From RYN-230 sp963770545 (GTDB taxonomy: Bacteria > Actinomycetota > Actinomycetes > Streptosporangiales > Streptosporangiaceae): 64,000 nucleotides of DNA. The position numbers and the translations under genes are program-made. The notes under the pieces are model-generated. The model did no database searches and had not been told where the DNA came from. It worked only from the letters and a program-made list of their open reading frames with translations. Location: contig CAVYQF010000016.1 of NCBI GenBank assembly GCA_963770545.1, forward strand, positions 120,374-184,373. Direction: 5' to 3'. Shown here piece after piece: positions 16,229-24,835 of the stretch (position 1 is its first letter; each line of letters starts with the position of its first letter).

Positions 16229-17929
16229 TCAGCTAGCCGGCACCCGCCAGTCGAGCGTGGTACCGCCGCCCTCAGCCGGGCCGATGATGAGCTTGCCCCC
16301 GAGGTCCGCGGCCCGCTCGGCCAGGTTGGCCAGGCCACTGCGCCGCGTGACCTGGCCCATCCCGACGCCGTCGTCGCGGACCCGGAGGATCAGCTCGTCC
16401 CCGACCTCCACGCTCACGTCCACCCGGCTGGCGGCGGCGTGCCGGGCCGCGTTTGACAGCGCCTCACGCAGCGCGCTGAGCATCTGTTCCCCCGCGCCCG
16501 CGGGCACGGCCTCGTCGAGCGGACCGACCAGCCGCAACGACGGGGCGAACCCGAGCGCGGCGGTCATCTCGTCCACGACCTCGAGCACCTGCGCCCGGAG
16601 TCCGTGGTGCTTGGCGTCGCCGCGGGACTGGAGCGAGAAGATCGTGGAACGAATCTCCCGGATCGTCTCGTCGAGGGCATCGACCGCGCTGCTCACCCGG
16701 GTCGCGGCCTCGGGCCGGACCAGCAGCGGCATGGCCCCCTGCAAGGACATGCCCGTGGCGTAGAGCCGCTGGATGACGAGGTCGTGCAGATCCCGGGCGA
16801 TCCGGTCGCGGTCCTGGAAGATGGCCAGCCGCTCCGCGTCCTGGCGGTGCTCGGCGAGTTCGAGCGCGATACCCGCCTGCGCGGCGAAGGTCTGGACCAT
16901 CTCTACTGCCTCGTGGGCCAGCGGCATCGCTCCTGGGTCACGGCCCACCGTGAACACGCCGCGGACGTCGCCGGGGGCGCCCAGCGGCAGGATGATGGCC
17001 GGCCCGAGCGGCATGTGCTCCCGGGCCGCGCCCGCCACCCGCTCGTCGTGGCCGAAGTCCTCCAGGACGACCGCTTCGCCGGAGGTCAGGACCTCGCCCG
17101 ACACCGAGGCGCTGACCGGGAGCACCAGCCCCATGGCCTCCGGTGCGCCTGCCCCCGCCGCGTGCTGGATGACCAGCTGCTGGCGGTCCGGGGTCGGCAG
17201 GGCGAGCGCGACCAGGTCCGCACCCGACATTTCCAGCGCCTGCTGGGTGACCAGGATCAGCACCTCATCCGGCGGGTCGCCAGACAGCAGCCGCCTGGTC
17301 ACCTCGCTGCTGGCCCGCAGCCAGCTCTGCTGGCGGCGGCCCTCCTCGTACAGCTTGGCGTTGTCGATGGCCACGCCGGCCGCCGCGGCCAGCGCGACGA
17401 GCAGCGCCTCGTCTTCCTCGTCGAACTCGGCGCCGCCCTCCTTCTCGGTCAGGTAGAGGTTGCCGTAGACCTCATCCCGGACCCGCACCGGGACGCCGAG
17501 GAAGCTCCCCATCGGCGGGTGCCCGGGCGGGAAACCGCTCGACTTGGGACTGCCCGAGATGTCCGGTAGCCGCAGCGGGTGCGGGTCAGTGATCAGGGCA
17601 CCGAGCAGGCCCCGGCCCTCCGGCCAATGATGGATGGCGCCGATCTCATCGTCGGCCAGGCCGACCGGGACGAATTCGGCCAGGCGCCCTCCCTCACCGA
17701 TGATCCCCAGCGCGCCGTAGCGGGCCCGGACCAGTGTGATCGCGGCCTCGACGATCTGCTTGAGCACCGTCTCGAGGTCGAGGTTGGTCCCGACGGCGAC
17801 GACCGCTTCCAGGAGCGTGTAGACCCGGTCCCGGGTCGCCACCACGGTCTGCAGCCGGATCTGGAGCTCGCTGAGCAGATCATCGAGGCGCAGCTGCGGA
17901 AGTGCGGGATGAGGGCCTGTTGGATCCAC
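16229..17929 (-). CDS. devS: DevS/DosT-type GAF sensor histidine kinase
   Basis: 566 residues: two tandem GAF domains (about 45-200 and 215-360), a HisKA_3 dimerisation domain with phospho-His in ARDLHDLVIQRLYATGM, and a HATPase domain ending NLAERAADLGGKL. The layout is that of DevS/DosT, whose first GAF binds heme and senses O2, NO or CO. The conserved GHPPMGSFLGVPVRVRDEVY region holds H137, in the segment that carries the heme ligand in DevS; heme binding is inferred. There is no membrane helix. It is the expected partner of the convergent DevR-type regulator, an unusual tail-to-tail arrangement for a cognate pair. Confidence 0.92.
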   Translation of the reverse strand: MDPTGPHPALPQLRLDDLLSELQIRLQTVVATRDRVYTLLEAVVAVGTNLDLETVLKQIVEAAITLVRARYGALGIIGEGGRLAEFVPVGLADDEIGAIHHWPEGRGLLGALITDPHPLRLPDISGSPKSSGFPPGHPPMGSFLGVPVRVRDEVYGNLYLTEKEGGAEFDEEDEALLVALAAAAGVAIDNAKLYEEGRRQQSWLRASSEVTRRLLSGDPPDEVLILVTQQALEMSGADLVALALPTPDRQQLVIQHAAGAGAPEAMGLVLPVSASVSGEVLTSGEAVVLEDFGHDERVAGAAREHMPLGPAIILPLGAPGDVRGVFTVGRDPGAMPLAHEAVEMVQTFAAQAGIALELAEHRQDAERLAIFQDRDRIARDLHDLVIQRLYATGMSLQGAMPLLVRPEAATRVSSAVDALDETIREIRSTIFSLQSRGDAKHHGLRAQVLEVVDEMTAALGFAPSLRLVGPLDEAVPAGAGEQMLSALREALSNAARHAAASRVDVSVEVGDELILRVRDDGVGMGQVTRRSGLANLAERAADLGGKLIIGPAEGGGTTLDWRVPAS

Positions 17930-18064
17930 CGGCCTCTCCCCGGACTACGTTGGCCAGACATCGGCAGGTAACGGATAGTCTCTGAACCAACGGTATCGCC
18001 TGGCCGGTGTGCTGTCTGTAGCGGCTCGGCGTGCCCCCAGCCTCGTGACCCGCCAGGGGAAACT

Positions 18065-18095
18065 CTCCGGGAGGGCAAGAAACGCCCTCCCGGAG
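18065..18095. promoter_or_regulatory. 12-bp perfect hairpin between devS and the Rv1733c-like gene
   Basis: CTCCGGGAGGGC, a seven-base loop AAGAAAC, and GCCCTCCCGGAG. It lies in the 223-base divergent region, 57 bases before the Rv1733c-like start, so it could be an operator or a 5' leader structure. There is no U-tract. Confidence 0.5.
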
Positions 18096-18152
18096 GTAAT
18101 CCGGGGCATGAGCCGGGGGCCGTGATTCGGTGCGGTCCGGCCAGAGGTGATG

Positions 18153-18770
18153 ATGGTGAGCGTGACGCGGACGCTCAAGCGCTGGGTCACAGCGCTTGCC
18201 CGCCGGATGGGTCTCGATGCCAACCCCCTCCGCCGGGGCTGTGACCGGGCTGAGGGATGGGTTCGGCTCGGCCTCGTCGTGGTCTTCCTGGTTGCCAGCC
18301 CGCTAGCCGCCATCGGCCTGGGTCATCTCACGAATGACGCATCAATCCGGGCGGCGCGGGCCCAGGCGGCCAGCGAGCACTGGGTCCCCGCGGTGCTGCT
18401 GGAGCGGGTCTCGCGGAACCCTAATGACCCGCTGGCCGGCACGACGCAGCTGGCCTGGACACAGGCCAGGTGGACCGCGCCGGACGGGCGGCAGCGCCGG
18501 GGCGAGGTCCCCGCCGAGGTGGGCAGCCGGGCGGGCCGCCAGGTGCACATCTGGGTCGACGAGGCTGGCGATCTCGTCTACGGGCCGATCGGGCAGGGAC
18601 AGATCGCGAGCCGGGTTATCGCGGTGGTCGCGCTGACCCCCGCCGTGCTGGCGGTGATCCTGCTCAGCGTGGCCTGGCTGACCGGCCGGCTGCTGGACCG
18701 CCGGCGGATGGTCCGCTGGGCCGCGGAATGGTCAGCCGTCGAGCCGCTATGGACCAAGCGGACCCACTGA
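18153..18770 (+). CDS. Rv1733c-family membrane protein
   Basis: 205 residues with two membrane helices flanking an extracytoplasmic domain: the basic N-terminus NPLRRGCDRAEGWVRLG leads into helix 1 (about 42-62), and helix 2 is at about 165-190. The same plan, with the (R/N)PL(V/R)RG.DR.E motif and a GEV.A..G...G..V.IWVD.AG segment, is seen in M. tuberculosis Rv1733c, a strongly DosR-induced protein of unknown function. AGAGG at 18143-18147 supports ATG 18153; GTG 18147, ATG 18150 and GTG 18156 are alternatives. It is divergent from devS. Confidence 0.82.
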   Translation: MVSVTRTLKRWVTALARRMGLDANPLRRGCDRAEGWVRLGLVVVFLVASPLAAIGLGHLTNDASIRAARAQAASEHWVPAVLLERVSRNPNDPLAGTTQLAWTQARWTAPDGRQRRGEVPAEVGSRAGRQVHIWVDEAGDLVYGPIGQGQIASRVIAVVALTPAVLAVILLSVAWLTGRLLDRRRMVRWAAEWSAVEPLWTKRTH

Positions 18771-18820
18771 CCCGGTCCGGCGAGACCCCGGATCCGGACG
18801 GCCGCTGGTCCCGGCCTGGC

Positions 18821-18870
18821 CGGGAAACCGCCGCCGGGAAACCGCCGCCGGGAAACCGCCGCCGGGAAGC
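18821..18870. repeat. 14-bp tandem repeat, 3.6 copies
   Basis: Perfect units CGGGAAACCGCCGC at 18821-18834, 18835-18848 and 18849-18862, then a decayed partial unit. It lies in the gap between the Rv1733c-like gene and the next hypothetical gene; the 14-bp period would break a reading frame. Confidence 0.85.
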
Positions 18871-19028
18871 CGTAGCCAACCCGCTCCGGCCCCGGCCTGG
18901 GCCCAGGTTGACGGCCGTCGCCGCCGTGACCATAATTCCTAGGCGCGAACGCCCCTGGGCGGAACGCACTCAGGATGTAGCCCAGCAGCGCGGCTACCTC
19001 TGTCACCTGTGGCAGTGGGAGTAATGTC

Positions 19029-19457
19029 GTGCTCGCACACGAACGGGACGAAGGCCTGGCGGGGCCCCCCAGCCAGGCGCCGGACGGGAACGGCTGGGCG
19101 GCGGGCCCGGACCGCGAAGTGCTGGACACCGCACGGTTCCGGCTTTCCACCCGGAACCAGGGCCTCGTCGCCGATCCGTCGCTCGCGCAGGCGCAGGATG
19201 ATCTGCGTGCCGTGGCGGCGGTGCGCCTCGCGGCCCGGTACGGGGCCCAGCCACCCGCCGGGCCGCTGGATCTCGGGGCCGGCCTGGTCATGCTCAGCAA
19301 CCTGCGGCTCTACCTCGACGCGCTCGAGGCCGATCTGCTCGATGCCGCCACGCACCTGGGCATGAGCTGGGACCTGATCGCGGCGATTATCGGCCTCCCG
19401 GCCGCCGAGGCCCGGGACCGGCTGCGCGAACTGCGCGACCACCCCGACCCGCACTAG
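19029..19457 (+). CDS. Hypothetical protein with a possible C-terminal helix-turn-helix
   Basis: 142 residues, family not recognised. The N-terminal 40 residues are disordered and Gly/Pro-rich; the rest is alpha-helical. The final part (GMSWDLIAAIIGLPAAEARD) resembles a sigma-type helix-turn-helix. GTG 19029 follows GGGAG by eight bases. It stands between the Rv1733c-like and GAF-ANTAR genes, all in the same direction. Confidence 0.65.
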   Translation: MLAHERDEGLAGPPSQAPDGNGWAAGPDREVLDTARFRLSTRNQGLVADPSLAQAQDDLRAVAAVRLAARYGAQPPAGPLDLGAGLVMLSNLRLYLDALEADLLDAATHLGMSWDLIAAIIGLPAAEARDRLRELRDHPDPH

Positions 19458-19568
19458 ATCACCGACAGCGCCGTCCGGAATACTCCCGGTTTGAACCCGG
19501 CTCTCAGAGGCAGATAACTCGAGGCTGCCGCGGCCTGCGGTGGCCGTTACGCCTGGCCACCCGGCCAG

Positions 19569-19610
19569 CCGGACAGGGACGTACGCAGCCCGGACAGGGG
19601 ACGTGCGCAG
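19569..19610. repeat. Imperfect 20/21-bp direct repeat before the GAF-ANTAR gene
   Basis: CCGGACAGGGACGTACGCAG (19569-19588) is repeated with one inserted base and one change at 19590-19610. It lies immediately upstream of the coding start and may be a binding site or leader element. Confidence 0.6.
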
Positions 19611-19654
19611 TGGAACAAGGTATATCGCCGGTCGCGCCCGGCGAAGGACAGGAA

Positions 19655-20410
19655 ATGCCGCCGGTCCCGACCGGGGAGCGGTACGAGGACCTGGTCGAGG
19701 TCTTCACCGTGCTCAGCGGGACGCTGGCGGAGGACGAATCCATCCATGACACGTTGCATGCCATCCTCGCCATGGCGCTGAAGCTGGTCCCGGGCTGCAG
19801 TGCGGCGAGCGTGACGGTCCTGGACGAGCGGGGCCAGCCGAGCACGATCGCGGCCACCGACGACGACACCCTGGAACTGGACCGCCGGCAGTATCTCCTG
19901 AACGACGGCCCGTGCATGGACGCCGCCCGGCGGCAGCAGGTGAACCGGTGGAGCCTGCTCGAGGCGGAGCAGCAGTGGCCCGACTTCACCAGCCTGGCCA
20001 AGGAAGTGGGCCTGCGCAGCTACCTCGCGGCCGGCCTGGGCCTCGGTGACCAGCGGCTCGGGGCGCTGAACCTGAGCAGCCGCGACGCCGACGGCTTCAG
20101 CCGGCTCGACGAGGGAGTGGTCGCACTGTTCATCGCGCCCGCCGCGGCCGCCATCGTGACCATGACCCGGTACGCGCGGGCCCGTGACCTGGCCGACCAG
20201 CTCAACCAGGCGCTGCGGTCCCGGGCCGTCATCGACCAGGCCCTCGGGATCATCATGGCGGAGTCCAAGATCGATGCGCAGCGGGCCTTCGCGGTGCTCA
20301 GCCGGGCCTCGAACAACCGGCGGATGAAACTCCGCGACCTGGCGGCCGAGATCGTGACCCGGGTCAGCGGGCAGGCCCCGGCCGAGTACGCAGGCGACGC
20401 ACAACCCTGA
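19655..20410 (+). CDS. GAF-ANTAR transcription antitermination regulator
   Basis: About 251 residues: a GAF domain (about 20-150) followed by a C-terminal ANTAR RNA-binding domain (LNQALRSRAVIDQALGIIMA through MKLRDLAAEIV). ANTAR proteins bind paired hexaloop hairpins in leader RNAs and prevent termination; GAF supplies the signal input. Such proteins are abundant in actinobacteria, and targets are usually unlinked. ATG 19655 has AAGGA six bases upstream; GTG 19610 would add 15 residues. No paired-hexaloop leader was identified here. Confidence 0.88.
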   Translation: MPPVPTGERYEDLVEVFTVLSGTLAEDESIHDTLHAILAMALKLVPGCSAASVTVLDERGQPSTIAATDDDTLELDRRQYLLNDGPCMDAARRQQVNRWSLLEAEQQWPDFTSLAKEVGLRSYLAAGLGLGDQRLGALNLSSRDADGFSRLDEGVVALFIAPAAAAIVTMTRYARARDLADQLNQALRSRAVIDQALGIIMAESKIDAQRAFAVLSRASNNRRMKLRDLAAEIVTRVSGQAPAEYAGDAQP

Positions 20411-20499
20411 TCCGCATCCGCGGGCCAGACCGGGTCAAGTACGATACCGACTACTGCAGGCCTGAAGCCAGGATCGCAGCAGGCGGGCCCGGGGGGCTG

Positions 20500-20973
20500 A
20501 TGAACCAGGACGCGGTACGGCTGGGCGCGGCCCCGCTCAACCGGAACCGGTCCCCGCGCCCGGAGGCGGCGGACCTGGATCGCGCGGAAGCCGGACTCTC
20601 GGCCCTGCTCGAGGCGTGGCAGCGGGCGATCGAGGAACTCGGCGCCATGATCCCGCCTGCCCAGGTGCGTGCGCTGCTCACTATCGACGCCGAAGACGAC
20701 CTGAACGTGACGGGCCTGGCCCGGCAGCTTGGCACCTCGCCCTCGGCGGCCAGCCGGCTGTGCGACCGCCTGGCCGCGGCCGGGCTGCTGGCCCGGTTGC
20801 CGGCCGTGGCCAGCCGCCGGGAGATCCTGCTCCAGCTGACCGAGTCCGGGCAGCGGCTCGCCGCCTGGGTCCGTGAGCAGCGGCGGGCGGCGCTGATCCG
20901 GGTGCTGGAGGGCATCAGCCCGGAGGGACGGGCGGATCTGGCCCGCGGGCTCAGCGAGGTGCCACTGCCCTAG
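20500..20973 (+). CDS. MarR-family transcriptional regulator
   Basis: 157 residues with a central winged helix-turn-helix: LTIDAEDDLNVTGLARQLG, recognition helix SPSAASRLCDRLAAAGLLA, and wing ASRREILLQLTESGQ. MarR dimers usually repress a nearby efflux or redox gene and release DNA on ligand binding or thiol oxidation, but no Cys is in the winged domain here. It converges on cydC, 39 bases away, so a regulatory link to the CydDC exporter is possible but not shown. Confidence 0.88.
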   Translation: MNQDAVRLGAAPLNRNRSPRPEAADLDRAEAGLSALLEAWQRAIEELGAMIPPAQVRALLTIDAEDDLNVTGLARQLGTSPSAASRLCDRLAAAGLLARLPAVASRREILLQLTESGQRLAAWVREQRRAALIRVLEGISPEGRADLARGLSEVPLP

Positions 20974-21011
20974 CGGCATCCCCTTGAGCGCCGGGCCCGG
21001 AACGCCGGGCC

Positions 21012-22829
21012 CTAAGCCGCGGGGGCCTGCGCGGCTGCCTGCATCCGCTGGTACAGGCCGCCCGCCTCGATCAGCGTCTGGTGCGTGCCCCGCTCGGCCA
21101 CCCGGCCGCCGTCCAGCACGACGATCTCGTCCACCTGGTCCAGCCCGTCCATCTCGTGCGTGATCAGCAGGGTCGCCCGGCCCCGGGTGCTGGCCTGCGC
21201 GGTCACGGCCAGCAGGTCCGCGGTCAGCGCGCGCCGGTTCTCTGGGTCCAGGTGCGCGGTGGGCTCGTCCAGGATCAGCAGCGCCGGGTCGGCCAGCAGC
21301 GCGCGAGCCAGCGCGATCCGCTGCCGCTCGCCCCCGGATACGGCCGTGCCGCGGGGCCCGACGGGAGTGTCCCAGCCCCGCGGCAGCGAGGCGATCCAGG
21401 GCAGCAGCCGCGCCCGCCCGGCGGCGTCCTCCAGCTCCGGCTGGCTGGCCCCGGGCCGGGCCAGCCGGATGTTCTCGGCGATGGTGGTGTCGAACAGGTG
21501 CGGGTCCTGCGCGCACCCGGTGATCATCGTGCGCACCTCGTCCGGGTCGTAGCTGGCCAGGTCGGCTCCGCCCAGGGTGGCCGAGCCGCCTGCGAGGTCC
21601 CAGAACCGCAGCAGTACGGCGGCCACTGTGGACTTGCCGGCCCCGCTCGGGCCGACCAGGGCCACCCGCCGGCCGGCGTCCAGGTCGAGGTCCACGCCGT
21701 CGAGGGCCAGCGGGCCGCCCGGCTCGTAGCGCACCTGCGCCCCGCGCAACCGCACCTGCAGCGGCCCGCCCGGCAACCGGCGCGGCGCGGCCGGCGCGGT
21801 CACCGGGTCCGGCGTGTCCAGCACCGTCCCCACCCGGGCCGCGCTGGCCCGGGCGTGGCCGAGCGCGACGGCGGCCGCGGGCAGTGCGGTCACGGCCTCG
21901 AAGGCGGCCAGCGCGGTCAGCGTGATCACGGCCAGCGGCACCCGGCTCATCGAGCCGGAGCCGACCGCGGCCACCCCCAGGATGAGCACCCCCCACAGGG
22001 TGAGCCCGGCCACCGCCTGGGACAGCCCGCTGCCCAGCGCGGCGCCGGCCGCCGACATCCGGGCCAGCCGGGTCAGCTCCTGGTCGGCCGTATCGGCCCG
22101 GGCCAGTGCGCGGTCCTGGGCCCCGAAGGCGTGCAGGTCCGCGGCCCCGGCCAGAAGGTCGGTCACCCGGGCGCTCAGCTCGCCGCGGGCGGGCGCGGTG
22201 CGCTGCGCCGCCCGGCGGCCCCGGGCCGCGGCCAGCCACGAGACGGGCAGCCCGGCCACCAGCAGCCCGGCGGCCAGCACCGCGCCGGCCGGGGCCAGGA
22301 TGACCAGGCACACGCCGGCCGCGCCCACGCCGACCAGGAAGGCCGTCAGTGGCGGTGCGATGCCGCGGATGAACAGGTCCTGGGTGGCGTCCACGTCGCT
22401 GACCAGCCGGGCCAGCAGGTCCCCGGACCGGAACTCGCGCAGCCCGGCCGGGGCCAGCCGTTCCAGCCGCTGATAGACGCGCACCCGCACGTCGGCCAGC
22501 ACCCGGAAGGCCGCGTCGTGCGAGCTGAGCCGCTCGATGTAGCGGAACACCCCCCGCCCCACCGACAGCGCGCGGACCGCGACCACGGCCACGGAGATGG
22601 CCACGATGTTGGGGTGCTGAGAGGCCCGGGCCAGCAGGAAGCCGGACGTGGCGAGCAGCCCCACGGCGCAGCCAGTGGACACCGCGCCCGCCACCACGGC
22701 CACCGCGAGCTGGCCGCGCAGCGGCCGGGCCATCCGCAGCAGCCGCAGCAGCGGGTGCCCGGCCCCGGGCCTGACGGGCGGGGCCGGGCCAGTGGGGGAG
22801 GCCGGCGGGGCGGCCCATGAGGCGGTCAT
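21012..22829 (-). CDS. cydC: Thiol reductant ABC exporter subunit CydC
   Basis: 605 residues: an N-terminal six-helix ABC transmembrane domain and a C-terminal nucleotide-binding domain with Walker A GPSGAGKSTVAAVLLRF, signature SGGERQRIALARALL and Walker B LLILDEPTAHLD. CydDC exports glutathione/cysteine-type thiols, or in current models moves heme, and is needed to assemble cytochrome bd oxidase. It overlaps cydD by four bases (ATGA). No cydA/cydB genes are in the window. Confidence 0.92.
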   Translation of the reverse strand: MTASWAAPPASPTGPAPPVRPGAGHPLLRLLRMARPLRGQLAVAVVAGAVSTGCAVGLLATSGFLLARASQHPNIVAISVAVVAVRALSVGRGVFRYIERLSSHDAAFRVLADVRVRVYQRLERLAPAGLREFRSGDLLARLVSDVDATQDLFIRGIAPPLTAFLVGVGAAGVCLVILAPAGAVLAAGLLVAGLPVSWLAAARGRRAAQRTAPARGELSARVTDLLAGAADLHAFGAQDRALARADTADQELTRLARMSAAGAALGSGLSQAVAGLTLWGVLILGVAAVGSGSMSRVPLAVITLTALAAFEAVTALPAAAVALGHARASAARVGTVLDTPDPVTAPAAPRRLPGGPLQVRLRGAQVRYEPGGPLALDGVDLDLDAGRRVALVGPSGAGKSTVAAVLLRFWDLAGGSATLGGADLASYDPDEVRTMITGCAQDPHLFDTTIAENIRLARPGASQPELEDAAGRARLLPWIASLPRGWDTPVGPRGTAVSGGERQRIALARALLADPALLILDEPTAHLDPENRRALTADLLAVTAQASTRGRATLLITHEMDGLDQVDEIVVLDGGRVAERGTHQTLIEAGGLYQRMQAAAQAPAA

Positions 22830-24685
22830 GGGGCCGCCGCCAGCGGGCGCGCACCGGGCCCCGGATCGGTCTCCGGGCCTGCCTCCGGGCCGGCCGGTCC
22901 GGTCCCGGGGCCGGCCTCCGCCCCGGGCCCCGCACTGGACCCCGAACCGGGCGCCGAACCCGGCACGATGCCCAAGCAGCCCGCGGCCAGAACGACCCGG
23001 CCCTGGTCGAGCAGGACGGTCCGGTCCGCGCCGCCGGCCCAGCCCGCCCCGTGGGTGATCAGCACCACGGTCCGCCCGATCATCAGCCGCTCGATGGTGT
23101 CGAGGATCATCCGGGCGGTGAGCGGGTCCAGGTGCGCGGCGGGCTCGTCGAGCAGCAGCAGGGGCGCGTCCTGGAGGAACGCCCGGGCCAGCGCGATCCG
23201 CTGCCGCTGGCCCGCGGACAGCCGCGCGCCACGTTCCCCCAGCGGCGTGCGGTAGTCACGGGGCAGCGACCCGATGAACTCCGCCGCGCCGGCCAGGGCG
23301 GCCGCGTGCGCGATGTCGGCCGCGGACGCGTCGGGGCGGCCCAGGGCGATGTTGCTGGCCACGGTGCCGTCGAACAGGTACGGGTGCTGGGGCACCCAGG
23401 CCAGCTGGCGGCGCCAGGCGGCCAGGTCGAACGCGGAGATATCGGTCCGCGGCGCCCCGGGCGGGCCGGCCTCGATCCGCCCCCCGGTCGGTGCGGCGAA
23501 CCGGAGCAGCAAGGCCAGCAGCGAGCTCTTGCCCGCGCCGCTCGGCCCGGTGATGGCGACCCGCTCACCAGGCCGGATCGTCAGGGACACCCGGTCCAGC
23601 GCGGCCCGGTCCCGGCCGGGGTACTCGAGCGACGCTCCGTTGAGGAAAATAATGTCGCGGCGCAGGTCGGCCTGAGCGGGCGGGCCAGACACCAGCCCGG
23701 ATCCCGCGGCGGCCGGCTGGCTGGTGGCCGGCAGCGGGGTGTCCAGGATCTCGCAGGCGCGGCCGGCCGCGGTGACCCCCTCCATGCTGGCGTGAAACTG
23801 CAGGCCGACCGCCCGCAGCGGCAGGTACGCCTCCGGGGTGAGCAGCAGGACCAGCAGTGCGGTCTGGTACGGAATGTGCCCGGCCAGCAGCCGCAGCCCG
23901 ACCTCGACTGCCACCAGCGCGGTCGCGACGGCCGCGGTCAGCTCCAGCACCAGCGCGGACAGGAACGCCACCCGCAGCGTGCGCATGGTCGCGTGCCGGT
24001 GCGCGTCGGTGACTTCGCGGATCACGGTGGCCTGGGCCTGGGCCCGGCCGAACAACTTGAGCGTGGGCAGCCCCTCGACCACATCGAGGAAGTGCCCGCC
24101 GAGGCGGGCCAGCAGCCGCCACTGCCGGGCGGTCTGGGCCCGGGTCTGCAGCCCGATCAGCACCGCGAACACCGGGATCAGGGGCAGCGTGACCGCGATG
24201 ATCACTGCGGAGATCCAGTCGGCCAGCCCCACCCGGATGAGCACCGCGACCGGCACCAGGAAGGCCAGCACCAGCTGGGGCAGGAACCGGGCGAAGTACG
24301 GGTCGAGCGCGTCCAGGCCCTTGGTGGACAGGGTGGCGAGTTCCCCGGTCTGCTGACCGCCGAGCCACGCCGGTCCCAGCCGCACCACGTGCGCGGTGAG
24401 CTTGCGGCGCAGTTGTGACTTGACCGCCGCGGCGGCCCGCAGGGCGGCCAGTTCCCCGCCGTAGGCGGCCACCGCGCGGGCGGCCAGCACGGCCAGCAGG
24501 ACGGCCAGCGTGGCGCCCAGCGCGGCCACACCGATCCCGGCCGCCGGGGCGGCCAGGGCGCGGGCCAGCAGGCCGGCCTGGGCCAGGATCAGCGCCGTGG
24601 TGGCCAGCCCGAGCCCGACCGTCAGGACCAGGTAACCCCGGGCCGCGGCGGCATACCGGAGCAGCCGCGGATCGACCGGCCTCAT
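22826..24685 (-). CDS. cydD: Thiol reductant ABC exporter subunit CydD
   Basis: 619 residues with the same domain plan as CydC: transmembrane half with RKLTAHVVRLGPAWLGGQQTG, then nucleotide-binding domain with Walker A GPSGAGKSSLLALLLRF, signature LSAGQRQRIALARAF and LLLLDEPAAHLD. It forms the heterodimer with CydC. The C-terminal 60 residues after the ABC domain are Gly/Pro/Ala-rich and look disordered. It is divergent from the Ser/Thr kinase gene; the 150-base gap holds a GGGACA-N11-TGTCCC inverted repeat. Confidence 0.92.
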   Translation of the reverse strand: MRPVDPRLLRYAAAARGYLVLTVGLGLATTALILAQAGLLARALAAPAAGIGVAALGATLAVLLAVLAARAVAAYGGELAALRAAAAVKSQLRRKLTAHVVRLGPAWLGGQQTGELATLSTKGLDALDPYFARFLPQLVLAFLVPVAVLIRVGLADWISAVIIAVTLPLIPVFAVLIGLQTRAQTARQWRLLARLGGHFLDVVEGLPTLKLFGRAQAQATVIREVTDAHRHATMRTLRVAFLSALVLELTAAVATALVAVEVGLRLLAGHIPYQTALLVLLLTPEAYLPLRAVGLQFHASMEGVTAAGRACEILDTPLPATSQPAAAGSGLVSGPPAQADLRRDIIFLNGASLEYPGRDRAALDRVSLTIRPGERVAITGPSGAGKSSLLALLLRFAAPTGGRIEAGPPGAPRTDISAFDLAAWRRQLAWVPQHPYLFDGTVASNIALGRPDASAADIAHAAALAGAAEFIGSLPRDYRTPLGERGARLSAGQRQRIALARAFLQDAPLLLLDEPAAHLDPLTARMILDTIERLMIGRTVVLITHGAGWAGGADRTVLLDQGRVVLAAGCLGIVPGSAPGSGSSAGPGAEAGPGTGPAGPEAGPETDPGPGARPLAAAP

Positions 24686-24754
24686 GGGCCGCTGGCCGAG
24701 TATTTCACTGTACCGAGAGTAGACGGCCGCTCACCTGGGCGGCAGAGGGGGTGA

Positions 24755-24777
24755 GGGACATCTGGGCGGGCTGTCCC
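24755..24777. promoter_or_regulatory. Inverted repeat GGGACA-N11-TGTCCC between cydD and the kinase gene
   Basis: Perfect six-base arms at 24755-24760 and 24772-24777 in the divergent gap. The half-site resembles a DevR half-site (GGGAC), but the spacing is too long for a DevR box, which has four central bases. Confidence 0.35.
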
Positions 24778-24835
24778 GGGAACCGCGGCCGCCGAGCATG
24801 GATGACCGGCGGCCGGCCGGGTAGTAGGGGCGGCC

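Noticed and set aside
20020..22935. Long minus-strand open frame of 971 codons overlapping cydC
   Set aside because: It is an out-of-frame shadow of GC-rich coding DNA: Arg/Gly/Pro-rich, no motifs, and it crosses cydC and the genes next to it.
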